DNA from: Palsa-513 sp050010595
Lineage (GTDB): Bacteria > Actinomycetota > Thermoleophilia > Solirubrobacterales > Solirubrobacteraceae
Assembly (NCBI GenBank): GCA_050010595.1
Contig: JBEKKS010000001.1
Span: 124,001-188,000, forward strand
Length of the DNA: 64,000 nucleotides
Reading direction: 5' to 3'
This document shows positions 1-9,609 of the stretch, piece after piece; within the stretch, counting starts at the first letter, position 1, and each line of letters starts with the position of its first letter. The notes beneath the pieces were generated by a model. That model saw only the letters and a list, made by a program, of their open reading frames with translations, was not told the origin of the DNA and made no database searches. The translations under genes were made by a program, and so were the position numbers.

Positions 1-1119
1 ATCAGGCCCCGCGATGCCGGTCACACCGACACCCACGTCGGCGCCGAGCTGGGCCCGCGCTCCCTCCGCGAGCGCCAGCGCGACCTCTCCCGACACGGCG
101 CCGTGCGCGACGAGCACCTCGTGCGGGACGCCGACGCTCGCCTCCTTGACGTCGTTCGAGTAGGCGACAACGCCGCCAAGAAAGTACGCGGACGCTCCGG
201 GACGCTCGGTCAGCCGTCCCGCGAGCAGCCCACCGGTGCACGACTCCGCGACCGCGAGCGTCAGGCCCTGCTCCAGCAGCAGCGCCGCGACCTGGTCGTC
301 CACGAGGCTGAAGTCAGCCGAGAACAGCGTGTCGGCGTGGCGTTCTGCGACGACTGCGGCGAACGCTTCGTAGGCCTTGACGTCAGCCGCGCCGAAGCGC
401 GTGACGATCTCGATCTCGCCGCGCCGCAGGCAGGTGGTGATCTCGAGCTCCTCCATCGCCACACCGGCCTGCTCCGCGGCGCGCAACGTCTGCGCGATCT
501 CTGACTCCGGCAGCCCGTAGAGCCGCAGCATGCGCAGCTCGTAGCTTGCCCGTCCCGCAGTCGCCGCCGCAAAAGCAGCTGTCGCGGTCGCGGCCTGCCA
601 GAGCGCCTGGAACTCGCGCGGCGGACCGGGTAGGACTACGACTGTCGGGCCGCTGCGCCCGTCCGCCGGCGCCACGACGAGACCGGGAGCGGTCCCGACC
701 GGCTCGAGGATCGTCGCCCCGCGCGGAATCACCGCCTGCTTGCGGTTCGAAGCGCGGATCGCCTCCTCGCTCAGGTGCGGCCAGCGGCTGCGCATCGGCC
801 GCAGGATCTCCGCGATCCGCTCCTCGAGCGCTTCGTCGAGCACCATCTCGCGCCCGCAGAAATCGCCGACGACAGTCGCCGTCAGATCGTCCGCGGTCGG
901 CCCGAGCCCGCCGCTCGTCACGACCAGCTCGAGGTCGAGCGACGCGCACCAGTCGAGCGCGGCACGCATGTCGCCCGGCCTGTCGCCGACGACCGTGATC
1001 TGCACGACATCGATTCCGAGCTCTCCCAGGCGCTCTGCGACCCACGGCCCGTTGCGATCGTACACGCGCCCGCCCAGCAACTCGGTGCCGGTGGCCACGA
1101 TCGCGGCGCGGACGCTCAC
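1..1119 (-). CDS. cinA: CinA family protein (C-terminus cut by window edge)
   Basis: The first 373 codons are visible and the frame runs off the left edge. The N-terminal half is a molybdopterin-binding-like (MoCF) domain opening with ATGTELLGG and containing TSGGLGPTADDLT. The C-terminal half carries the amidase-type signature AVAESCTGGLLAGRLT and ends at VTGIAGPD, the conserved end region of the CinA C domain. Family members hydrolyse nicotinamide mononucleotide and/or ADP-ribose in pyridine nucleotide recycling, and some are competence- or damage-induced. The GTG start at 1117-1119 overlaps the stop of the upstream HTH gene as GTGA, so translation is probably coupled. Start and family are secure; which enzymatic activity is retained is inferred. 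Confidence 0.9.
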   Translation of the reverse strand, partial: MSVRAAIVATGTELLGGRVYDRNGPWVAERLGELGIDVVQITVVGDRPGDMRAALDWCASLDLELVVTSGGLGPTADDLTATVVGDFCGREMVLDEALEERIAEILRPMRSRWPHLSEEAIRASNRKQAVIPRGATILEPVGTAPGLVVAPADGRSGPTVVVLPGPPREFQALWQAATATAAFAAATAGRASYELRMLRLYGLPESEIAQTLRAAEQAGVAMEELEITTCLRRGEIEIVTRFGAADVKAYEAFAAVVAERHADTLFSADFSLVDDQVAALLLEQGLTLAVAESCTGGLLAGRLTERPGASAYFLGGVVAYSNDVKEASVGVPHEVLVAHGAVSGEVALALAEGARAQLGADVGVGVTGIAGPD

Positions 1120-1904
1120 GCGACGCAGCGTAGGGACGCGGGTGCCGCTGCGCGCGTGCGCGAATGCGGCGTGATCACGTAGCGCACCGCACCTGTGCTC
1201 GCCGGCAGGCTGACGTGGCGGCCATCGACCACGAGGACCGCCGCGCTACTGCCGAGCGTCACGACGAACCGGTGTGCGTGGTAGGTGGCGGCGTGCTCTC
1301 CCGGCGAGAGCCTGCGCCCGTCGATCCGCACGCGCCGATCTCCGACCAGGCAGACGTAGAGCGCCGCGACGCGCGCCTCGACGCGCAACGACACGCAACT
1401 CGCCGCGACATAGCCGGCGCCACCCGGCGCGCAGCTACCGGCACTCGCGGTCTTCGTCACTCCAGTCGCCCCGAGCCCGCTTCCCTGGGTGTGCCTGGCC
1501 GGCGGACTCGGCGTCGAGCCTCCCCCGAGGCGCCCGATCAGGACAACCGCGATCGCGAGCACGACGATCAGCGCCAGCGCCCCGACCCAGCGGCGTATCC
1601 GCCGGGGCCCGCGCGCGAACCCCTCGCTCCCGACCATCGGACGCACAGGCACGTTCTCGAGCTCGTTCGGCTGCTCCCACTGGCGTTTGTACTCGTCGAC
1701 GAGCAGGCGCCAGTCGAGCCCGAGCGCCTCGGCGTAGGTCCGCAGGAAGCCCTTCGTGAACGTTGGCCCGGGGAGCAGTGCCCACTCCTCGTTTTCGAGC
1801 GCACGGATGTACTTCGCGCGGATCTTCGTGCGGTCCTCGACCTCTGAGACGTCCCAGCCGTCGCGCATGCGCGCTTCGCGAAGGGTCGGTCCGATATCGG
1901 TCAT
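1116..1904 (-). CDS. RodZ-like helix-turn-helix membrane protein
   Basis: 262 residues. Residues 1-75 form a RodZ/HTH_25-type helix-turn-helix (GPTLREARMRDGWDVSEVE and a following YIRALENEEW helix). A single transmembrane helix lies near residues 105-127 (LIVVLAIAVVLIG). An exported C-terminal domain of the DUF4115 kind (residues 165-262) follows. RodZ proteins connect the cytoskeleton to wall synthesis in rod-shaped bacteria; in actinobacteria the role is less clear. It sits between ftsK and cinA on the same strand, 51 bases after ftsK, and overlaps cinA by four bases. Topology and family are read from sequence; any wall-related role is inferred. Confidence 0.8.
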   Translation of the reverse strand: MTDIGPTLREARMRDGWDVSEVEDRTKIRAKYIRALENEEWALLPGPTFTKGFLRTYAEALGLDWRLLVDEYKRQWEQPNELENVPVRPMVGSEGFARGPRRIRRWVGALALIVVLAIAVVLIGRLGGGSTPSPPARHTQGSGLGATGVTKTASAGSCAPGGAGYVAASCVSLRVEARVAALYVCLVGDRRVRIDGRRLSPGEHAATYHAHRFVVTLGSSAAVLVVDGRHVSLPASTGAVRYVITPHSRTRAAAPASLRCVA

Positions 1905-1955
1905 CGTGCCCGAAGCCTACCCACGCTCGGGCGTTCCTTCGTCGCGCCGCGCGCG

Positions 1956-4421
1956 CTAGCTCAGCGTCGGCGGCACTGGCTCCGCGGCGCCCGAGCGACT
2001 CTCGACGGCTGCGAGCACGCGCGGAAGGTCGGCTTCGCCGACAAGAACCTGCCGCGGCTTGGAGCCCTCATAGCCCGAGATGATCCCGCGCCGTTCGAGC
2101 ATGTCGATCAGGCGGCCCGCGCGCGTGTAGCCGAGCCGCAGGCGCCGCTGCAGCATCGACGTCGAGGCGGTCCCCATCTCGACGACGAGCTCGATCGCCT
2201 GACCGAGCAGCGGGTCCTCGTCCGGATCGAAAGCCTCCGGTTCGTCACTGTCGCCGGCCACCGGCTCGACCTCCTCGAGCAGCTCTTCGCGCAGCTCCGG
2301 CTCACCCTGGCGGCGCCAGTGATCGGTCAGCGTCGCGACTTGAGCCTCGTCGACGAACGCCCCCTGGATCCGCTGGGCGGCGGAGCTTCCGATCGGCGCG
2401 AACAGCATGTCGCCCGCGCCTAGCAGCGACTCGGCCCCGTTCTGGTCGAGGATCACGCGCGAGTCGATCTGCGAGCTGACCGCGAACGCGATCCGCGACG
2501 GAACGTTCGCCTTGATCATGCCGGTGATCACGTCAACGCGCGGTGACTGCGTCGCGAGCACGAGGTGGATACCGACGGCGCGCGCCTTCTGCGCCAAGCG
2601 GATGATCGAGTCCTCGACATCGGCCGGGGCGACCATCATCAGGTCGGCGAGCTCGTCGATCACGCAGAGGATGTAGGGCAGCGGCGGCTGTCCCCGTCCC
2701 TCCCGGTAGCGGTTCAACTCGACCAGCGAGCGCGTCCGCGCCAGCGACATGATCCCGTAGCGCTGCTCCATCTCGCGCACGAGGTTCATCAGCGCGTTTG
2801 CCGCCATCCGCGGGTTGGTGATCACCGGCGTCAGAAGGTGCGGGATCGACTCGTAGTGGTTGAGCTCGACCTGCTTGGGGTCGACAAGCACGAGCCGTAC
2901 GTCGTGCGGGGTCGCGCGCAGCAGGATGCTGACGAGCATCGCGTTGACCGCGGCCGACTTGCCCGAGCCGGTGGTGCCCGCCACCAGCAGGTGCGGCATC
3001 TTCGCGAGGTCGGCGCCGATCGCGCGCCCCGCGACGTCCTTGCCGAGCCAGACTGCAAGCGGCGACCAGTCGCCGGGCGGCTCCTGGTAGACGTCGCCGA
3101 GCCGCACGATCCGCCGCTGCGCGTTCGGAACCTCGACGCCGACCGCCTGCTTGCCGGGGATCGGCGCGAGGATCCGCACGTCGGTCGCCGCCAGCGCATA
3201 CGCCAGGTCGTCCTTGAGCGCCGCGACCTTCGAGACCTTGATGCCGGGCGCGAGGCGCAGCTCATACCGCGTGATGTGCGGCCCCGCGACGGTCCCGACA
3301 ACCTGCGCCTTGACGCCGAAGTGCCCGAGCGCCTCGACCAGGCGGGCCGCGACCTTCGCCTGCCCCGCCGTGTCCGGTCGCGTCTGCTCGCTAGTCGAGC
3401 GCGTCAGCAGGCTCGCCGGCGGCAGGCGCCACTGAAAGCCCGGATCGTCGGTCACCGCGGCCCGGAAGCGGCCCTGCGGCGTCAGCTGCTCCTCCTCGAC
3501 GAGCGGCAGCGGCGCCTGGACGGGCTGCTCTTCTTCTATGGGCTCCGCCCTCTCGGGCTCCGCCTCGATGAAAAGCGCACCGAAGGTCGAGTCCTCGCGA
3601 GCTTGGTCGAAAGCGTCGATCTCCTCCGGCTCGGCGAGCGCTGCGTCGAGGCGCGCCGCGCGCAGGATCAGCTCCTCGGCCAGCGGCTCGGGCGGGCGCA
3701 CTGACTCGCGGACGGGTGCCTCTTCGCGGCGCGGGCGGCGCAAATCGGTGACCGAGACCGTCGGGATGCGCGCGGTCGCGTCGGCGATCCCGGCGCCGGC
3801 GGAGCGCAGCATCAGCGCGAGCGAGCCGCCGCTCAGCAAGACGATCCCCGCCAGGAACAGGAACACCGCGAGGAAGTCCGCGCCCAGCGTGCCGACGAGG
3901 TGCGTGCTCGCCCACAGCTCGCCCTGGCCGACGATCCCGCCGCGGTGCTCGAAGTAGCTGGCAGTCCAGTAGGTGGCCTGCGACGCAGGCGGCATCACGC
4001 CGAGCGTGCCGGCCGCCAGGGCGAGCGTGCAGGACGCGAAGAGGAACACGGGACTCGCGCGCAGCGGGCGCGGGGAGCCGATCAACGGTCGCAGGACGAG
4101 CAGCGCACCGAGGCCCGCGAGCGCGAGCGGGACGCCGTCGCGAATCTGGCCGAAGATCCACGCGAGTGCCTGCGCGCTGCCGTCGCCGACGCTGCCGCCG
4201 TTCCAGTGCGCGTAGAGGACGCAACCCATGAAGACGGCAAGCGCGACGAGGCCGAGCCCGATGACGTCAAGCGAGCGCTGGTCGAGCTGCAAGCTCAGGC
4301 GCCGCAACTGGCGCTTGGGCCTGCGGCGGCGTGCGCTCGTCCGCCGCGTACCGCCGCGCGCAGCCGTGCGCTTGCGCGGCGGCGCCTTCCGCGTTGGCGT
4401 GGAGCTGCGTCTCGTAGCCAT
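1956..4421 (-). CDS. ftsK: DNA translocase FtsK/SpoIIIE
   Basis: 821 residues from the ATG at 4419-4421, beginning MATRRSST with a basic tail. Several transmembrane helices follow in the first 200 residues, then an acidic linker. The translocase motor has Walker A GTTGSGKS (Lys about residue 488) and Walker B LCVIDELADLMM. A C-terminal winged-helix gamma domain (LGQAIELVVEMGTAS to GRLIDMLERRGIISG) recognises KOPS-type sequences in this family. FtsK pumps chromosomal DNA through the division septum and supports dimer resolution. The frame stays open to a start 51 codons upstream, but that would run into the divergent response regulator gene, and the usual FtsK N-terminus fits the chosen ATG. 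Confidence 0.93.
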   Translation of the reverse strand: MATRRSSTPTRKAPPRKRTAARGGTRRTSARRRRPKRQLRRLSLQLDQRSLDVIGLGLVALAVFMGCVLYAHWNGGSVGDGSAQALAWIFGQIRDGVPLALAGLGALLVLRPLIGSPRPLRASPVFLFASCTLALAAGTLGVMPPASQATYWTASYFEHRGGIVGQGELWASTHLVGTLGADFLAVFLFLAGIVLLSGGSLALMLRSAGAGIADATARIPTVSVTDLRRPRREEAPVRESVRPPEPLAEELILRAARLDAALAEPEEIDAFDQAREDSTFGALFIEAEPERAEPIEEEQPVQAPLPLVEEEQLTPQGRFRAAVTDDPGFQWRLPPASLLTRSTSEQTRPDTAGQAKVAARLVEALGHFGVKAQVVGTVAGPHITRYELRLAPGIKVSKVAALKDDLAYALAATDVRILAPIPGKQAVGVEVPNAQRRIVRLGDVYQEPPGDWSPLAVWLGKDVAGRAIGADLAKMPHLLVAGTTGSGKSAAVNAMLVSILLRATPHDVRLVLVDPKQVELNHYESIPHLLTPVITNPRMAANALMNLVREMEQRYGIMSLARTRSLVELNRYREGRGQPPLPYILCVIDELADLMMVAPADVEDSIIRLAQKARAVGIHLVLATQSPRVDVITGMIKANVPSRIAFAVSSQIDSRVILDQNGAESLLGAGDMLFAPIGSSAAQRIQGAFVDEAQVATLTDHWRRQGEPELREELLEEVEPVAGDSDEPEAFDPDEDPLLGQAIELVVEMGTASTSMLQRRLRLGYTRAGRLIDMLERRGIISGYEGSKPRQVLVGEADLPRVLAAVESRSGAAEPVPPTLS

Positions 4422-4487
4422 CGCGACGCAATTCGACGTGCGGGCGCAGATGCCTGCGCATCCATAACCGCACGTAAAAATCCCTGT

Positions 4488-4505
4488 GGCGCCCTCGTGA
4501 GCGCC
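4488..4505. promoter_or_regulatory. Inverted repeat before the response regulator gene
   Basis: GGCGC (4488-4492), eight spacer bases, then GCGCC (4501-4505), ending 13 bases before the response regulator ATG in the 97-base divergent region with ftsK. It could be an operator, for example for autoregulation, or a chance repeat in GC-rich DNA. Only the repeat itself is seen. Confidence 0.25.
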
Positions 4506-4518
4506 GTAACATCGGTGG

Positions 4519-5208
4519 ATGACCGAGTACGCACGTTCCCCTCGTGTCCTGGTCGTCGAAGACGACGAGGACATTGCGGACGTGCTCGTTCGCTCACTGC
4601 GTCTCGAGGGCTACGACGTCCGCCTCGCCACCGACGGGGTTCGCGCGCTCGATGACGCCCACGCCTTCCTGCCGGACCTCGTAGTCCTCGATCTCGGGTT
4701 GCCGCGACTCGACGGCGTCGAGGTCGCAAAGCAGCTACGCGCGGACTCCGACGACGTGCCGATCCTGATGCTGACGGCGCGCGACGCACTCGAGGCGCGC
4801 GTGACCGGACTCGATGCGGGCGCCGACGACTATCTGGTCAAGCCGTTCGAGCGCCAGGAGCTGCTGGCGCGCCTGCGGGCGCTGCTGCGCCGCCGCCCGC
4901 CGCGCGGTAGCGCGCCGCTGCGTGTCGCCGACCTCTCGCTGAACCCCGACACCCACGAGGTGCGCCGCGGCGAGCGCGACATCGAGCTCACGCAGCGCGA
5001 ATTTGAGCTGCTCGAGTACCTGATGCGCAACGAGCGCATCGTCATCTCCCGTCAGCGCCTCCTCGATGAGGTCTGGGGCTATGACCCCTTCTCCACGACC
5101 AACACGATCGAGGTCTTCGTGTCGAACCTGCGACGCAAGCTGGAGGCCGGCGAGGAGCCACGCCTCCTGCATACGATCCGTGGAGCCGGCTACGTCCTCC
5201 GCGCCTAG
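4519..5208 (+). CDS. OmpR/PhoB-family response regulator
   Basis: 229 residues. The receiver domain (about 9-120) has the acidic pocket D15/D16, phosphoacceptor D58 (VVLDLGLPRLDG), T86 and K108 (VKPF). A C-terminal winged-helix DNA-binding domain (about 135-228) has ELTQREFELLEYLM and ends RTIRGAGYVLR-like (HTIRGAGYVLRA), typical of OmpR/PhoB. All signalling residues are intact. It is followed after seven bases by its likely partner kinase, forming a two-component operon. The regulon cannot be read from the sequence. It is transcribed divergently from ftsK. Confidence 0.93.
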   Translation: MTEYARSPRVLVVEDDEDIADVLVRSLRLEGYDVRLATDGVRALDDAHAFLPDLVVLDLGLPRLDGVEVAKQLRADSDDVPILMLTARDALEARVTGLDAGADDYLVKPFERQELLARLRALLRRRPPRGSAPLRVADLSLNPDTHEVRRGERDIELTQREFELLEYLMRNERIVISRQRLLDEVWGYDPFSTTNTIEVFVSNLRRKLEAGEEPRLLHTIRGAGYVLRA

Positions 5209-5215
5209 GAGTCGG

Positions 5216-6643
5216 GTGCGGACGCCGCTCTCGCGGCTTCCGATTCGCCTGCGCCTCGCCGTGAGCGTCGGTGGCGTGACGCTGCTCATGCTCGCGATCT
5301 TCGGCATGGCTGTGCGAACGCTGGCTGCACATCGACTGCGCTCGAACTTCGACTCGCAGGTGTCCTTGCAGGCGACCGAGGAGGCGAGCCTTCTCATCGG
5401 GCCTTTGCGCGAGAGCGTCGCGTACGCGTACCCCACCATCCCATCCTCGTACCTCGATCCCGTGGGCGGAGGGACGGTGCGGATCTACGCGGAGAACGGG
5501 AATTTCCTCAGCTTCTACACCGCCTCGACCCACGCATCGAACCTGGGCCCGCCGCAGATCCAGAATTACTCCTACCAGGCGAACGGCTACCGCGTGCAGG
5601 AGGTTGGGATGAACCTCACGCATGGCGACGGCTTCCTGCTCCAGTACGGCCTCCCCCTGGCCTCGCTGTCTTCGGAGATCGACCTGCTCGACTTCCTCGT
5701 GCTGCTCGGCATCGTCGCGGGCACGGCCCTCGCGTTCGGAGCAGGCTGGCTGGTTGCTCGGCGCGCGATCACGCCGATCGCCGAGTTGACCGCTGCTGCC
5801 GCCGAAATCGAACGCACCGGAGATGCCTCGCTCGCCCTGCCCAAGCCGACCGCCGACGACGAAGTCGCCGAGCTGTCGCGCACGCTGCAGACGATGCTCT
5901 CCTCGCTCGGCGACGCGCGCGACCGCACCGAGGCTGCGCTGGAGCGCCAGCGCGCGTTCGTTGCCGACGCATCGCACGAGCTGCGCACTCCGCTGACGAG
6001 CGTGCTTGCAAACCTGGAGCTGCTAGAGGACTCGCTGGCCGGTCCCGAGCGCGAGATCGCTCATTCGGCGCTGCGCTCGACGCAGCGGATGCGACGCCTG
6101 GTTGCCGACCTGCTGCTGCTTGCGCGATCGGACGTAGCGCACCGCACGAGCCCGCTGCCCGTCGACCTCGGTGAGGTCGTTGTCAACGCCGCCGCGGAGC
6201 TCGAGCCTTCGAGCGACGACCACGAGATCGAGCTCGACATCCAGCCGGCACCGCTGCTTGGCTGGGCCGATGACCTGCAGCGCGTGGCGATCAACCTGAT
6301 CGAGAACGCGATCCGCCACACGCCGCCGGGGACGCACATTCGCGCGAGCACGCGGACGCTCGACGACGGCCGCGTCGAGCTGGTCGTGGCCGACGACGGG
6401 CCTGGGATCGCACCCCCCGTGCGCAAGCACCTGTTCGAGCGCTTCGTGCGCGGCGGTGGCGAGGCGAGCGGTTCCTTCGGCCTCGGGCTCGCGATCGTGC
6501 AGGCCGTCACCCAGAGCCATGGCGGCACGGTCGAGGTCGGCAGCAACCGCCGCAAGGGCGCCAAGTTCACGATCCGGCTGCCCGGCGGCGTGGCCGCCGA
6601 GGCGGCCACGCTCGAGCACGCCGGATCCTCGGCTTCGAGCTAG
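5216..6643 (+). CDS. Sensor histidine kinase, partner of the preceding regulator
   Basis: 475 residues from GTG 5216, which follows an AGGAG at the end of the regulator gene; longer in-frame starts lie inside that gene. Order: transmembrane helix (about 14-36), a 130-residue extracytoplasmic sensor region, second helix (LVLLGIVAGTALAFGAGWLV), and HAMP. HisKA follows with H254 in DASHELRTPLTSV, then HATPase_c with N box NLIENAIRHTPPG, DDGPGI and GSFGLGLAI. It resembles TcrY/PrrB-type actinobacterial kinases, but the signal is unknown. Its TAG stop shares the palindrome CTAG with the stop of the convergent beta-helix gene. Confidence 0.92.
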   Translation: MRTPLSRLPIRLRLAVSVGGVTLLMLAIFGMAVRTLAAHRLRSNFDSQVSLQATEEASLLIGPLRESVAYAYPTIPSSYLDPVGGGTVRIYAENGNFLSFYTASTHASNLGPPQIQNYSYQANGYRVQEVGMNLTHGDGFLLQYGLPLASLSSEIDLLDFLVLLGIVAGTALAFGAGWLVARRAITPIAELTAAAAEIERTGDASLALPKPTADDEVAELSRTLQTMLSSLGDARDRTEAALERQRAFVADASHELRTPLTSVLANLELLEDSLAGPEREIAHSALRSTQRMRRLVADLLLLARSDVAHRTSPLPVDLGEVVVNAAAELEPSSDDHEIELDIQPAPLLGWADDLQRVAINLIENAIRHTPPGTHIRASTRTLDDGRVELVVADDGPGIAPPVRKHLFERFVRGGGEASGSFGLGLAIVQAVTQSHGGTVEVGSNRRKGAKFTIRLPGGVAAEAATLEHAGSSASS

Positions 6644-9606
6644 CCGATCTTGAACGTCGTTGTTGCGCTCGCGCCCGTGAGGTCGTCGAACACGGGCGTC
6701 GCGGTGAGCGTGTAACTGCCCGCGGGAAGCGCCTTGCCACTTGACTGCAGGCCCGCGAAAGTGACCGTGTTCGAGCCGGACACGTCCGTGTGGATGAAAG
6801 TGTCGAACGTTCCGGTGATCGTGCACTTCGAGGTGTGCTTCGGTCGCTTGCCACTCGCCGCCAGTGCGGTGCACCGGCCTTTGGCGCTCCGCTTGTAGCC
6901 CGCAATGGCGCCCGTGACCTTGAAGCTCGTCACGCCGGCCTCGCTGTCGCTGTAGACGATCGTGCTGCCGCCGTCGCTCACTGCCAGGAAGACCTCCGGA
7001 ACGAACGCCAGGCCGCTCAGCGACGGGACGCTCGGCCCCGGACTCGATGCCGGGCTGGGTGCCGGCGCGGGCGAAGGTGTCGGCGCGGAGGTGGATGCAG
7101 GCGTCGCCGGTGGGTACTGGTACTCGAACGCGCCGATGTCGCAGCGCGAGCCGGACGGGCGCGCATCGCCGCGCTGGTCGCTCGTCAGCGCGTTCCCGGC
7201 CGCGTCGGTGCAGCCCGCCGGATCGCCGGCATCGATCGCGGGGCTGCCAGACGCAAGCGCAACCGTCTCCGTCGGGCCGCCGTTGCCGGCGAGCGTGCCG
7301 AGCGAGCCGTCGAGCGAGGTCGAGTCAACGAGATCGCCGGCTGTCGCGCTCAAATCGCACTCGTTGCCGTCGGCCTGGTTGTCCTCGGCGTTGTAGCCAT
7401 CGTCGGTGAAGCGGACGGATGTCGCGATGTAGCAGTTGGCGTTGGTGCCGCCTCCCAGGATCCTTCCATCCGCGAGCAGCGTGTCGTGTAGCGTCAGGTC
7501 GCTGGGCTGTGACGCGTAGAGGTTGCCACCGTCGCCGCTACCGTAGGCCGCGTTGTCGACGAGCGAGTCGTTTGCGAGGGCGAGGTTCGATGACGCGTCG
7601 ATGCCGCCACCGTAGCCGTCTGTCGAGCTCGGCCCCGCTGCCGTGTTGTTATAGATAGTGCTGTTAGTGATCGCCGCGTACTGGTCGTCGCCCGCGATCG
7701 CGCCGCCCCACTCGGCGCTGTTGGTGTCGAACTCGCTCGCGTTGACGGTGAGACCACCCTCGCTGAAGATCGCACCGCCGTAGCCCCCGGGCACGCTGTT
7801 GCCGCTGAAGCTGTCCTCGTCGAGCTCAGGCAACATGCCACCGCTGACGTACAGCGCCCCGCCGTAGCCTTGGCTCGTGGGATCCCCGGCCTGGGCAGTG
7901 TTGTCCGTGAACGCCGACGACGCGAGCGAGAGCGCGCCGGCCTCGGCATACACTGCCCCTCCCGATCCACTTTGGGCATCCGTCGCGCCGGTGTCTGCAC
8001 CGGCGATGTTGCCCGTGAAGGTCAGATGGCTGCCCTGCAGGTCGTCCCCGTACTCGTAGATCGCGCCGCCAAAGCCTTCACTGGTGTAGGTCGATGCGCC
8101 ACCGATGACCCCACCCTGGGCAGTGTTTGAGATGAACTGCGCGTAGGTCAGGTAGAGCGAGCCAAACTGCGAGTAGATCGCCCCACCGTCACCGTTTCCG
8201 CCCGAATCGTTGCCGGCCGCGTAGGCCTGGCCCTGGTCGGCGGTGTTGTCCTGGAAGACCACTGGACTGGATGCGGTCCCGCTCGCCGTGAGACTGCACT
8301 CATTGCAGAAGACCCCACCGCCGTAGGACTCGTTGCCGGAGCCGCCGGACGCCCCGGCCTGGCCGCCCGTGGCAACGTTCGAGCTGACTGAGCCGCCATC
8401 GATCGTGGCAACATCGGCTTCGAGGTACAAACCGCCGCCTGAACCGCCCGCCGCATACCCGCCGTTCGGCGTCGACACGCCTCCTACGGCTTTGTTGAAG
8501 CTGATCGTGTCACCGGTCAGCGTCGCGACCGCATAGTCGTCGAAGAGCGCGCCGCCCTCTCCGGGGCGACCGGAGTAGCCGCCGCTGTTCGAGTTGAGGC
8601 TGGACGGGTCGGCATCGTTCGCCGTGCCGCTGCTGCCGCCGAGCGAGCTGCTGGCCAGCCTCAGGGTTCCGCTGTTATAGATGGCTCCGCCCTCGCCACC
8701 TTGCCCGACAGCCTTCGAGCCGGTCAGGAAACCGCCGGCGCAGAGACCGCTGGTCCCGCTCCCAGACGCCGTCTGGCCGGGGCCACAGCCGCCGTACGCT
8801 TGATTGTTGGTGAACGTGTCATCGGTCAGCGTCGCATCCGAGTAAGCGCCGTTGTAGACAGCGCCGCCGGAACCAGGGTAGCCACCGTTGTCGCAGCCGC
8901 TTTGCGTGCAGCCGCCTCCCCCCGTCGCGGAGTTACCGCTGAAAGTCGAGCCGCTCACCCGCAGAACGCCATCGGCGTTATAAATCGCGCCGCCGACACC
9001 GCCGCTTTGCGAGCCAGGCTGCGAGTTCGAGCCCCAGCTGCCACCGATCGCCTCGTCGCCGCTGAAGGCCGTGCTCGTGATCGTCAGCGTTCCCTGATTC
9101 TCGATCGCGCCGCCGCCCCCCGGATACCAGCAGTTGGTTCCCGTGCACGAGGTGCCCACCACGCCGCCGTTTTCGAACGCCACACCCGAGACCGTGACGG
9201 TCGCTGTGTCGCTGACATCCAGCAGCTGCGTGTCGTGAGCCGTGGCCGGTTCGATGATCGTCGCCGTCGGGCCCTGCCCCGTGATCGTCAGCGGCTCACT
9301 GCCATCGACCTCGAGAACGCCGAGCCCCGATCCCGTGCCGAGCTGGTAGAGCCCCGTGGCAAGCTGGATCGTGTCTGCGTGGGTGTCGTTGTTGGCGAAT
9401 GCGATGGCCGCCCGTAGCGTCGGGCAGCTCTCGCCGGCTCCACTCGTGGTACAGCCGTAGGGGGACGACGCGGCTGGAGCGTCGGTGGCGCCCGCTGGCA
9501 CCGTGATGGTCGTCGCGCTCGCGAGCGCAGCACTTGAAGCAAGCAACGCCAACGCTCCCCCGAGCACGGCGAGCATGCGCAGCACGAATCGTCCAGACAG
9601 CACCAC
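6640..9606 (-). CDS. Secreted parallel beta-helix (choice-of-anchor Q type) protein
   Basis: 988 residues. A signal peptide (VLRMLAVLGGALALLASSAALASA) is followed by about 770 residues of degenerate Gly/Asn/Thr/Ser-rich repeats of the form G-GGAIYN---L-L--S-F--N-A-GG, the pattern of pectate-lyase-like right-handed beta-helices and polymorphic outer-membrane-type repeats. The repeat region ends with SPAIDAGDPAGC and RCDIGAFEYQ, the hallmark of choice-of-anchor Q proteins. A Pro/Ser/Ala linker and a 120-residue beta-rich domain close the protein. GTG 9606 has AAGGGGG upstream. Probably surface-exposed or released; substrate or adhesion partner unknown. It is convergent with the histidine kinase gene. 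Confidence 0.85.
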   Translation of the reverse strand: MVLSGRFVLRMLAVLGGALALLASSAALASATTITVPAGATDAPAASSPYGCTTSGAGESCPTLRAAIAFANNDTHADTIQLATGLYQLGTGSGLGVLEVDGSEPLTITGQGPTATIIEPATAHDTQLLDVSDTATVTVSGVAFENGGVVGTSCTGTNCWYPGGGGAIENQGTLTITSTAFSGDEAIGGSWGSNSQPGSQSGGVGGAIYNADGVLRVSGSTFSGNSATGGGGCTQSGCDNGGYPGSGGAVYNGAYSDATLTDDTFTNNQAYGGCGPGQTASGSGTSGLCAGGFLTGSKAVGQGGEGGAIYNSGTLRLASSSLGGSSGTANDADPSSLNSNSGGYSGRPGEGGALFDDYAVATLTGDTISFNKAVGGVSTPNGGYAAGGSGGGLYLEADVATIDGGSVSSNVATGGQAGASGGSGNESYGGGVFCNECSLTASGTASSPVVFQDNTADQGQAYAAGNDSGGNGDGGAIYSQFGSLYLTYAQFISNTAQGGVIGGASTYTSEGFGGAIYEYGDDLQGSHLTFTGNIAGADTGATDAQSGSGGAVYAEAGALSLASSAFTDNTAQAGDPTSQGYGGALYVSGGMLPELDEDSFSGNSVPGGYGGAIFSEGGLTVNASEFDTNSAEWGGAIAGDDQYAAITNSTIYNNTAAGPSSTDGYGGGIDASSNLALANDSLVDNAAYGSGDGGNLYASQPSDLTLHDTLLADGRILGGGTNANCYIATSVRFTDDGYNAEDNQADGNECDLSATAGDLVDSTSLDGSLGTLAGNGGPTETVALASGSPAIDAGDPAGCTDAAGNALTSDQRGDARPSGSRCDIGAFEYQYPPATPASTSAPTPSPAPAPSPASSPGPSVPSLSGLAFVPEVFLAVSDGGSTIVYSDSEAGVTSFKVTGAIAGYKRSAKGRCTALAASGKRPKHTSKCTITGTFDTFIHTDVSGSNTVTFAGLQSSGKALPAGSYTLTATPVFDDLTGASATTTFKIG

Positions 9607-9609
9607 AAC

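Noticed and set aside
2565..3704. 379-codon plus-strand frame opposite ftsK
   Set aside because: Antisense shadow; ftsK motifs are intact in the opposite frame.
7000..9500. Repeated motifs suggesting a CRISPR array or tandem DNA repeat
   Set aside because: The repetition is at protein level (beta-helix coils) with variable codons and lengths, not uniform DNA repeats with spacers.
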